Below are positions 25,977 to 32,153 of a DNA stretch of 64,000 nucleotides, piece after piece. Below the pieces are notes generated by a model. That model was not told the DNA's origin. It was given only the letters and a program-made list of their open reading frames with translations, and did no database searches. The translations under genes were made by a program, and so were the position numbers. The DNA comes from Billgrantia pellis (GTDB lineage: Bacteria > Pseudomonadota > Gammaproteobacteria > Pseudomonadales > Halomonadaceae), in NCBI RefSeq assembly GCF_008297955.1, contig NZ_VTPY01000008.1, positions 157,165 through 221,164 of the forward strand, given 5' to 3'. Positions within the stretch are counted from its first letter, which is position 1, and each line of letters starts with the position of its first letter.

Positions 25977-26968
25977 CCCCCGGTTATCACGTTGCCGGCA
26001 CCAAAGCGCTTCTGATACGCACGATAAGCCGATTTGGCGCCACGATACGGTGCTGCTGCAGCATTACCTGCGATACGCGTATCACGCTGGATACCACGGT
26101 ACTGACGCCTGATCGCTGAGGGACGCATCGCGCTCATGGCCGAGCCAAGGGCCCCTTGAGTTGCCAATGCCACACCACCGCCCAATGCAGAAGCAATGGC
26201 CGGCACCTGCTTCAGCACCAGGATGCCCAGGGCAAAAAAAGCAATCAGATAGGCACTTGTGGTCATACTGGCCATGCTGCTTGCCGAGGACTCCACGATG
26301 TTCATGAACGCTTCGCTGACATCGATGACCATGCGTCCAATGGCTGAACCCAAAACTAGCAGCATGCCGAAATTGATCACCATGCCCAGCCAGCTCTCGA
26401 AAAAGCGTTGGGTGCTGTTAAAAAGCAGGCCGATGATGAAGAGTGGGCCGATCGCCAGCAGCACCGTCGTCGCCACCTTGCTGGCCAGCAGGAGAAACGC
26501 CACTACGATGGCAACACCACCACCAAACACCATGATCAGAATCGCCACCAGATACATGCCGAAATCACCACTCATGACCCCCGCTTTATCCCAGGCCTGA
26601 TCAGCTACGGCGAGAACGCGGGAGAACAGGCTATCCAAAATGGCCGCTGCACCTCCATTGGAACCCGTGATGACTGCTGCTACCTTTTCCGGGCCGTGAG
26701 CCAGCACGTCCACCACGACGCCCATATAGGTACCGACCGTCAGCCCCAGCGTCATGATGAAGCCGATGCGAAGGATGCGAAAAACACCCTCCTGCAAGGG
26801 CTCACTGACCTTGCCAAACATCATCAAATAGCCCCAGATAGCAATCCAGACGATCAACATGCTGGTAAACATTGGAGTGATGTAAGCGATGAGGTCGGTA
26901 GCCGTGTTGATGATGTACTGGTCCAGTGCCTGATCAACGACGGAGAACATGCCTTCAAACAGGTTCAT
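25973..26968 (-). CDS. VirB6/TrbL-type T4SS inner-membrane protein
   Basis: 331 residues. N-terminal periplasmic-like stretch, hydrophobic segments at about 32-52 and 68-88, a loop with AWDKAGVMSG, then a cluster of strongly hydrophobic helices (142-270) with the VirB6 landmark ...KVATTVLLAIGPLFIIGLLF and the conserved Trp in FFESWLGMV. The basic C-terminus (AYRGAKSAYRAYQKR region) is cytosolic. VirB6 is a channel component of type IV secretion pores. It overlaps eexN by 4 bp. No other pore core genes are in the element. Confidence 0.9.
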   Translation of the reverse strand: MNLFEGMFSVVDQALDQYIINTATDLIAYITPMFTSMLIVWIAIWGYLMMFGKVSEPLQEGVFRILRIGFIMTLGLTVGTYMGVVVDVLAHGPEKVAAVITGSNGGAAAILDSLFSRVLAVADQAWDKAGVMSGDFGMYLVAILIMVFGGGVAIVVAFLLLASKVATTVLLAIGPLFIIGLLFNSTQRFFESWLGMVINFGMLLVLGSAIGRMVIDVSEAFMNIVESSASSMASMTTSAYLIAFFALGILVLKQVPAIASALGGGVALATQGALGSAMSAMRPSAIRRQYRGIQRDTRIAGNAAAAPYRGAKSAYRAYQKRFGAGNVITGG

Positions 26969-27258
26969 GAGTTCTCCTCGCTCTTGAGGCTAGACAAGTC
27001 GAGCTCGAAGGGCTCACCGCTAGACAGTGCCCGTTCCGCCTGGAGTGCATTAATGCAATTCGGCGTATCCTGGAGTGCGCCAGGGTTGTTGCCGCACGTC
27101 TCCAGTGTCACCTTGCGCTCGTCGTCATGCGCTTTGTACCAGTCCACGGTCTGCACCGGGCCAGTATCCGGGGTGTCATCAAAGCACCCGGTCTGCGCAA
27201 CGCTGACTAGCACCACAACGGCAATATTTCGTGAGCACGAAATTTTCCTGGTACTCAT
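26965..27258 (-). CDS. eexN: EexN family lipoprotein (entry exclusion)
   Basis: 97 residues. A short signal sequence ends in the lipobox AQTGC, giving a lipid-anchored mature protein. The mature part VDWYKAHDDERKVTLETCGN (with later NPGALQDTPNCINA) is the EexN pattern: WYKxHxxER...CxxNPG...TPNCxNA. EexN proteins block redundant conjugative entry by related T4SS donors. Located between virB5 and virB6, the usual site. Its C-terminal SSGEPFELD is shared with VirB5. A palindrome lies in its first codons. Confidence 0.9.
   Translation of the reverse strand: MSTRKISCSRNIAVVVLVSVAQTGCFDDTPDTGPVQTVDWYKAHDDERKVTLETCGNNPGALQDTPNCINALQAERALSSGEPFELDLSSLKSEENS
27227..27242. promoter_or_regulatory. 16-bp palindrome copy 1, in 5' coding part of eexN
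   Basis: TTTCGTGAGCACGAAA, one mismatch from the perfect palindrome seen at 27890 and 28601. It lies in codons about 6-11 of eexN. Likely a repressor-binding site for an element-encoded regulator, or a roadblock site. Confidence 0.55.
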
Positions 27259-27267
27259 AAAGCTTCC

Positions 27268-27918
27268 TTACCAATCAAGCTCGAAAGGTTCCCCTGATGA
27301 CGCGACACGCATCTGTTGAACCCGCTGAGCGTGAAGCGCCTGGTTGGCCACGGCCTGAGAGCGGAGCATGGTCAGCTTGGCCATTTCGTTCTCCAGCATG
27401 ACTTCCTCGGCGCCGATGCGCGCCTGTAGGTCCAGAATGTCTTTCTGGTCCGGACTGTTGTTGACCTGGGCTATCAGGCCGGTCAGGTCTTGGAACCGCT
27501 CCTGGGCCTGCTCCAGGGACTTTTCCGACTGAGCTAACCAAGTCGCAGCGTTCACATTGCTGCTGTCGTACAGGTCGGCCACGTCCCCGCTCAGGCCATA
27601 GTCGCTACCACTGTGGATACCGTAGCGATCCAGTACCTCCTGTGGATCCACGTCCAAGGCTGTGTCGTAAGCTGAGTCGATGACGTTGGCTAACCCCCGT
27701 GAGCCACTAATGCTGGCCAGCTCTTTGTTAGCCGTTTCGAGCTGGCTTTTCAGTTGCTCGATTTGGCTAAGCATGTGCTGAACCTGCAAAAGTTGCTGGG
27801 TCAGGTTGGACACGTCGATGACCGGAATCCCGCCCGCCATTGCAGGCTGGGACAAACCGATGGTGGCCGCGATAGCGACGCTGGCCATTTTTCGTGCGCA
27901 CGAAATTCTGATGCTCAT
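27268..27918 (-). CDS. VirB5/TrbJ-type T4SS pilus-tip protein
   Basis: 216 residues with a signal peptide (AIAATIGLSQPAMA). The mature protein begins GGIPVIDVSNLTQQLLQVQHM, shared by VirB5/TrbJ proteins (core PVIDVSNLTQQL), followed by long amphipathic helices with SQIEQLKSQLE and a C-terminal helix hairpin. VirB5 sits at the pilus tip and takes part in recipient contact. A ribosome site AAGGAAGCC precedes the ATG. It ends in SSGEPFELDW, nearly the same as the EexN tail. eexN follows after 9 bp. Confidence 0.87.
   Translation of the reverse strand: MSIRISCARKMASVAIAATIGLSQPAMAGGIPVIDVSNLTQQLLQVQHMLSQIEQLKSQLETANKELASISGSRGLANVIDSAYDTALDVDPQEVLDRYGIHSGSDYGLSGDVADLYDSSNVNAATWLAQSEKSLEQAQERFQDLTGLIAQVNNSPDQKDILDLQARIGAEEVMLENEMAKLTMLRSQAVANQALHAQRVQQMRVASSGEPFELDW
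27890..27905. promoter_or_regulatory. 16-bp palindrome copy 2, in 5' coding part of virB5
   Basis: Perfect palindrome TTTCGTGCGCACGAAA in codons about 5-10 of virB5. Identical to the copy at 28601. Confidence 0.6.
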
Positions 27919-27920
27919 GG

Positions 27921-28244
27921 TTAGGCTTCCTTTTGGCTATTCTGGTGGACCGCCTTGGCCTCCAGACGGCGTTTCGTCCTCTTGAGCGTGAGCGATCGTT
28001 TTTCAAAATCCAGGCTTTTCAGGTCGATGGACTCCATCACCTCTTTCATCTCCTCGATGCAGCTGAAGAAGTCCTCAGGAAGGGCTTCCAACCCTTCAGT
28101 CAGAAAGTCCCGAGCGTAACCAGCGATGATCATCAGAGTTTGAATCTCACTCCCGATGGCGTGCCGTTCAATCGCTTGGGATCGGCACAGCCGAGCTAGC
28201 TCGCTGTCCGTAAAAATAGGTGTGTTATATTGATCGTTAGCCAT
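27921..28244 (-). CDS. Hypothetical protein, first gene of transfer operon
   Basis: 107 residues, AGGAGG ribosome site before the ATG at 28244. Mostly helical and acidic, with a basic C-terminal stretch (KRSLTLKRTKRRLEAK). It precedes virB5 by 2 bp and is therefore in the same operon. Not recognised; a cytosolic protein of the transfer region. Confidence 0.65.
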   Translation of the reverse strand: MANDQYNTPIFTDSELARLCRSQAIERHAIGSEIQTLMIIAGYARDFLTEGLEALPEDFFSCIEEMKEVMESIDLKSLDFEKRSLTLKRTKRRLEAKAVHQNSQKEA

Positions 28245-28271
28245 AATTGCCTCCTATACAGGCAGTTGTGG

Positions 28272-28451
28272 TTAGGCGCGGCCGGGGCCGTCATCCCCGT
28301 ACCGCGCCGTTTGAATCGCCTTTAGCAGCTCACTCAGCGCCTGGTGTTCCTCGTCAGTTAGCCAGAATGCGCGTTGCCGGCGCCCCAACTTATTTTGTCT
28401 TCCGACATAATCACGTTGTCGCTGGGCGCCCGTCTTTGGGTCGCTTTTCAT
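28272..28451 (-). CDS. Small RHH-like DNA-binding protein, possible repressor
   Basis: 59 residues from the ATG at 28451; an in-frame extension to 28508 has no ribosome site and an unlikely N-terminus. The sequence KLGRRQRAFWLTDEEHQAL followed by LLKAIQ resembles the beta-strand/helix start of ribbon-helix-helix plasmid and phage regulators. It sits directly downstream of the palindrome at 28601-28616, so it may control the transfer operon through that site. The ribosome site is weak (CGGA). Confidence 0.5.
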   Translation of the reverse strand: MKSDPKTGAQRQRDYVGRQNKLGRRQRAFWLTDEEHQALSELLKAIQTARYGDDGPGRA

Positions 28452-28600
28452 TCCGATTTTAAGCTCAAAAAAACGCCAACTTTGAAAGAAAAGTATAGAG
28501 AATGTCACTAATGACGCAATAGTACCGCTACTGTATTAAATTAATAGAATGAAGTGTTTTCACTATCTATAAACGTAAATAGATAATGATCATATCCCCA

Positions 28601-28616
28601 TTTCGTGCGCACGAAA
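28601..28616. promoter_or_regulatory. 16-bp palindrome copy 3, at transfer promoter
   Basis: Perfect palindrome TTTCGTGCGCACGAAA. It lies 6 bp upstream (in the minus direction) of a TATGAT -10 candidate, covering the spacer and -35 region, a classical place for repression. Confidence 0.6.
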
Positions 28617-28645
28617 TTTTCGCTTCCGATTTGATGTTTTTTTGG

Positions 28646-28667
28646 TTTTGGATTGTACAATCCAAAA
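28646..28667. promoter_or_regulatory. 22-bp perfect palindrome
   Basis: TTTTGGATTGT and its exact reverse complement ACAATCCAAAA are joined without a spacer. It lies about 30 bp from the 28601 palindrome. The length and symmetry indicate a dimeric helix-turn-helix operator; the regulator is unknown. Confidence 0.6.
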
Positions 28668-28837
28668 ATAAAGAGCTAGATGTACTCGGAATAGAAGGAG
28701 CTTCTTGACGAAGCGAGCGTGGTGATCCTAGTAGGGAGGAACAGCGCGCCATGTGCGGATGTTGTGGCAGCACCCGAGGATATTCTTCGGGGAGAAGGAT
28801 AAACTAGGAACGCATGCCTCTCCTCGTAACGAGAGCG

Positions 28838-29599
28838 TTAACTCGGCAGTATCATTGCTCGCATTTTGCTCAGCGCGGCATCGCCAACCTTACCGCTACC
28901 CAAGCTCCTGGCCAACGCCATTGCTTGTTCCTGCCCCCGCTTCTCAGCCCTCTGAACCAGAGTGAGAGGTTTGTCAGTGCCTAGCAGCTCTCGCTCGGTC
29001 AATCGTTGTCCATTCATCACACGGTTGACCAAGGCGAGATATTCTTGGCTAAAACGCTCTCGAATACTGCCCATTTCCCGTTGCCCGGAGTGCATAATGC
29101 TCCAGGTTACCTTTCGGGCTGCGAGACGCACAGCAAGGTGACTCCAAGAGTGATTAGCGGGGGAGTGAGCTTTTTCACATACTTCAGCCCAGGCCAGCTC
29201 CACATTAGGCATACCGAGGTCCTCTGGGCGTGGTTCACAAAGAACAGCGAATTCGGCAGGCTGTGGTGGCCAAGCTTCACCCCCTTGCCGCACAGACGCT
29301 CGGAGCCTTTCCCGGCAGCAACGATAGCCGAGTTTAAGATGTGCGACGCTTAAATGGGCTAATTCAGCAAGCCACAGGCCCTTTTCATCGTAAAGCCCCC
29401 ACTGGCTGATAAACTTATTTCCATAGAGGTTCTTAAGGGCATCAAACAGTGCATCGACATCGTGTTCAGTCACTGCCTGGGCATTTGAGGCTTCTCCAGA
29501 GTTAACCTTCAAGCTATCGAACTCTTCGGGCCCGGTCTCGAGCTTCTGCAGCTGAGATACGACGTGATGGAGAGTGTCCATAGCAGCTTTCATTGTCAT
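28838..29599 (-). CDS. Lambda P-like replication protein
   Basis: 253 residues. Contains ISQWGLYDEKGLWLAELAHL with a central WPPQPAEFAVLCEP segment, which is the pattern of the 'replication protein P' family (helicase loaders of lambdoid phages). It lies immediately downstream of an O-like gene, overlapping it by 86 bp in another frame, the same O-P order as in lambda. It would recruit the host DnaB helicase to the element's origin. The ATG at 29599 or a slightly later ATG (29584) may be used. Confidence 0.75.
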   Translation of the reverse strand: MTMKAAMDTLHHVVSQLQKLETGPEEFDSLKVNSGEASNAQAVTEHDVDALFDALKNLYGNKFISQWGLYDEKGLWLAELAHLSVAHLKLGYRCCRERLRASVRQGGEAWPPQPAEFAVLCEPRPEDLGMPNVELAWAEVCEKAHSPANHSWSHLAVRLAARKVTWSIMHSGQREMGSIRERFSQEYLALVNRVMNGQRLTERELLGTDKPLTLVQRAEKRGQEQAMALARSLGSGKVGDAALSKMRAMILPS

Positions 29600-30365
29600 A
29601 CCCCTCTCGTGAATTCATGAGATTATTTTCAGTTCCTTTCTGGCTCATTCGATTCTCATAAACCCAACGAGCCAGTCGGTCATGCCAGCCTTGCTCAGTG
29701 AAAGCCCGATTTGTCTCCGAGTAATAGCCAACAAAATCCGCAAGCTCAGCCTGGCTAGGACGAGCACCATCCGGCATGTCTCGACGCTGACAAGCCAATC
29801 CGAAGACATTGAGATCAGGCTGCCACCCATAGGTCATCAAGAACTGCTTGCAGCGTCTCTCGCTCAGCTCGTCTACACGTGTGTGTGAGTTAGAGTTGGT
29901 TAAGGACGGTTCGGGTGCAGATTCTGCACCCCGTGCTGCAGTAATCCGCACCCCGTTATTGTGACGAGGTGCGGTATCTGCACCCCGTGCAATGTTGCGG
30001 GGTGCAGATATTGCATCCCGTTGATCGTAACTGCTGACCTCATCTTCATCACCGACTCCGCTGCCATCCCTTCCAAGTTCCATTCGCAGGTCATATACCA
30101 CTGGCCGCCGATCAGCACGTTCAATAATGGCCTCTGCGACACGCTGATTTCCTCTCTGAATCGCACCGACTTCTCGCAAGAGCTTGAGCTTCTCCTGAAC
30201 CGTTCGACGCTTAAGCCCTGTATATCTGGACAATAATTCGACGCTTGGGAAAGCATAACGGCCTTCCTCGTCGGCGTGATTAGCCAAGCCAATAAGCACA
30301 TGACGAGCACCAGGATCTGTTACAACCTGTTGATGCAAGGCCCAGGCAATTGCTTGTACGCTCAT
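29514..30365 (-). CDS. Lambda O/DnaT-like replication initiator with internal origin
   Basis: 283 residues. N-terminal winged helix (RHVLIGLANHADEEGRYAFP, then ELLSRYTGLKRRTVQEKLK) as in phage O-type initiators; C-terminal part FGLACQRRDMPDGARPSQAE then LADFVGYYSETN and WHDRLARWV resembles the DnaT DNA-binding domain. The linker between them (about 116-151) is encoded by four repeated GC-rich units, so the gene probably contains its own binding sites, as lambda O contains ori. It overlaps the HTH gene upstream by 1 bp and the P-like gene downstream by 86 bp. Confidence 0.8.
   Translation of the reverse strand: MSVQAIAWALHQQVVTDPGARHVLIGLANHADEEGRYAFPSVELLSRYTGLKRRTVQEKLKLLREVGAIQRGNQRVAEAIIERADRRPVVYDLRMELGRDGSGVGDEDEVSSYDQRDAISAPRNIARGADTAPRHNNGVRITAARGAESAPEPSLTNSNSHTRVDELSERRCKQFLMTYGWQPDLNVFGLACQRRDMPDGARPSQAELADFVGYYSETNRAFTEQGWHDRLARWVYENRMSQKGTENNLMNSREGYDNESCYGHSPSRRISAAEARDRARRVR
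29912..30020. repeat. Four iteron-like repeats inside the O-like gene (candidate replication origin)
   Basis: Units at 29912-29933, 29936-29955, 29965-29987 and 29997-30020 share the form GGTGCAGATAT-TGCACCCCG, each partly palindromic; the second keeps mainly its right half. Their right ends (CCCG) are spaced 22, 32 and 33 bp, close to two and three helical turns, so bound proteins would sit on one face of DNA. The arrangement parallels the O-binding iterons inside lambda O. Confidence 0.7.
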
Positions 30366-30580
30366 CAGTCTTCCAAACTCAGCGCTTCCTTTACCTGAAG
30401 CGTGCGAAAATACACACGACGCCCTACCCTCACCATTGTAGGTTTCAGCTTTCGGGATACATCTGTATCCGTATAAAGGGATACTCGCACTCCATCAGGT
30501 GATCGCCCTAACAGATCGGCCAGGTCAGATATGCTCATCAATAAACCAAAGCGGTTTATCAGATATTCTTCGGCGGTCAT
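30365..30580 (-). CDS. Small HTH (AlpA/excisionase-like) protein
   Basis: 71 residues from the ATG at 30580 with GAGGTGCAGTG upstream (a GTG one codon earlier is also possible). The sequence GLLMSISDLADLLGRSPDGV then RVGRRVYFRTLQVKEAL is a MerR/AlpA-like winged HTH, with RVGRRVYFRT as the wing. Such proteins start replication operons of integrative elements or act as excisionases. It is the first gene of the O-P operon and sits beside an AT-rich repeat cluster. Confidence 0.7.
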   Translation of the reverse strand: MTAEEYLINRFGLLMSISDLADLLGRSPDGVRVSLYTDTDVSRKLKPTMVRVGRRVYFRTLQVKEALSLED

Positions 30581-31106
30581 CACTGCACCTCATCAACAAC
30601 GAATGGTGTGAAGGCAGTGTTAAGCGCGAGAAAAAAAGGTGCAAATTTTTAAGGTTAAAGAAGAAAATCACAGCTCATCAAAATATGGTATTTTGATTTT
30701 CAAGATAACGTAGCTTGATTTTTAATCCAGTATATTTTGATTTTAGCTAAGAAAATTAGCTGGAAATTCAGTAAGTTAAATGTGAAAATCTGTTTTCCTC
30801 CAGCAACAAAATTCTACAAATATCCAGGCATTACACATCGGCTCTCAGGTTTGAATCAGGCGACTGGGAACGGGCATCTAGCTAGGTTGATACGAGTTTC
30901 ATACCTAATTCCATTCATCTGCTATCGGCCAAGAGCGACGTTCAAGTGGCTCTGATATAACGTGCCGCTAAGCCGCGCTGCCGCCGGTAAAGCGGACACA
31001 TTACAGCGTGACGGCAAATATGCTCAGCGCGGCCAACGGTCGGATTCGAATGGCCTCGCACCTTGCGCTCCCCCTACCACAAGCACAGTCAGTAGACTGC
31101 GGTCTT
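30581..31106. promoter_or_regulatory. AT-rich region upstream of the replication operon
   Basis: 526 bp with no supported gene. At 30677-30697 a perfect inverted repeat, ATCAAAATA-TGG-TATTTTGAT, overlaps the first of three TTTTGATTTT-like units (30690-30700, 30713-30723, 30733-30744). AGCTAA-GAAAA-TTAGCT at about 30745-30760 can form a hairpin. The AT-rich part probably contains the replication promoter and operators. From about 30960 the base composition rises toward that of the methyltransferase gene, so the boundary of the cargo module may lie there. Confidence 0.5.
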
Positions 31107-32153
31107 TCAGCCAATAGCCCCATCCGTGAGCATAGGAGCGCCGACGTGTGCGGGAAGCTCAGCTGCTTGGCTACATGTGGTGTCATCTGTAGAAGAGCTC
31201 GCACCTTTGCGTGTTGCCGCTTCAAGAGTTGCGGTGCCAGTTACGCACGAACCCCGCTTCACAGCGTGGACCCGGTTTTCAATCTTGCCTAGTTGCTTCC
31301 AAATACGTCTACGCCTGAGGGGATCCAGAACAAAAAGGAATTCGTCGTCGGTGCCATGTACTCGAGCGTACCCGATTGACTTTTTACGTGTCCGCCGGAT
31401 TCGGTAGGCATCTGGATAGAGGTCGGCGATCTGCGCAAATGCGCCATTGGAGATAATTGCCACCGCCCCACGCTCCGCGGCACGACGGGCGGAATGAGCG
31501 AGCCGCACTTGGTCAGACCAGTTGAAGACGGTCGCTCCATAGCGATCGAACTGCGACTTCGTGACGTCGCTGTACGTCGGGTCGCAGAACACTACGTCGC
31601 CGTCCCTGGCTCGGTCCACTATTGGTTCAAAGTCCTGGCAGCGCAAGGCAACATCCTGCCCAAGCACCTCAGAGCATCGATCAAGGATGCCGTCAGTCCA
31701 TAAAGCATCGGGACGCCGGCTTCCACCACCATAAGGCGTGTTGAAATGTCCGAGGCGATTGGTCCGGTGGATGCCTCCGTAGCATGTCCTGTTGAGGTAA
31801 ACAAAGCGTGCAGCCGCAACAACACCTGTGACGTCGCATTGGGACCTTATTTGATAGTAGGTCTCAGCACTTACCTCCCAAGACGAAACAATTTCTGCTA
31901 ACAGTGCCGGATCCCGGCGGACCCAATGGTAGGCGTTGATCAGATCCTCGTTGATGTCACTCAACTCCGCTCGTTGTGGCGCCACCGCAAAAAAAACGGC
32001 TCCGGACCCAAGAAAGGGCTCGAAGTAGGTCCCTTTGCTTCGTTTCAGAATCCCCGCGATCAAAGGTGCGAGGTCGGGCGCCAGCCAGCGTTTCCCACCG
32101 GCCCAGCGCAAAAAAGGGATTACCCCTTCAGTCGTACTAGTCACCCGGGTCAC
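31107..32153 (-). CDS. D12-class DNA adenine N6-methyltransferase (Dam-like)
   Basis: 348 residues, GTG start at 32153 after GGAGCTACGGC. Motif X FLRWAGGKRWL (14-24), SAM motif I FEPFLGSGAVFF (44-55), and catalytic motif IV DPTY (191-194), where most relatives have DPPY. Dam-type enzymes are usually 270-290 residues; the last ~55 residues here are low in recognisable structure and extend past the family domain. It overlaps the nurA-like gene by 4 bp and is the third gene of the herA-nurA operon. It probably methylates a short palindrome and protects self DNA. Confidence 0.9.
   Translation of the reverse strand: MTRVTSTTEGVIPFLRWAGGKRWLAPDLAPLIAGILKRSKGTYFEPFLGSGAVFFAVAPQRAELSDINEDLINAYHWVRRDPALLAEIVSSWEVSAETYYQIRSQCDVTGVVAAARFVYLNRTCYGGIHRTNRLGHFNTPYGGGSRRPDALWTDGILDRCSEVLGQDVALRCQDFEPIVDRARDGDVVFCDPTYSDVTKSQFDRYGATVFNWSDQVRLAHSARRAAERGAVAIISNGAFAQIADLYPDAYRIRRTRKKSIGYARVHGTDDEFLFVLDPLRRRRIWKQLGKIENRVHAVKRGSCVTGTATLEAATRKGASSSTDDTTCSQAAELPAHVGAPMLTDGAIG

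Larger units (their letters stand above)
28452..28837. promoter_or_regulatory. Regulatory region between replication and transfer operons
   Basis: 386 bp without a supported gene. It has two palindromes (28601-28616, 28646-28667), a minus-strand TATGAT at 28589-28594 that could be the -10 of the transfer promoter, and a stretch of hairpin-forming sequence at about 28685-28837. The region should hold the promoter and operators of the minus-strand transfer operon. Confidence 0.5.

Noticed and set aside
28272..28508. Longer start (28508) for the RHH-like gene
   Set aside because: The extension has no ribosome site and codes an unlikely Phe-rich N-terminus; the ATG at 28451 fits the family better.
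28752..28808. 18-codon plus-strand frame MCGCCGSTRGYSSGRRIN with a GGGAGG site upstream
   Set aside because: Too short, no homology cue, and lies in a hairpin-rich regulatory stretch; could be chance.
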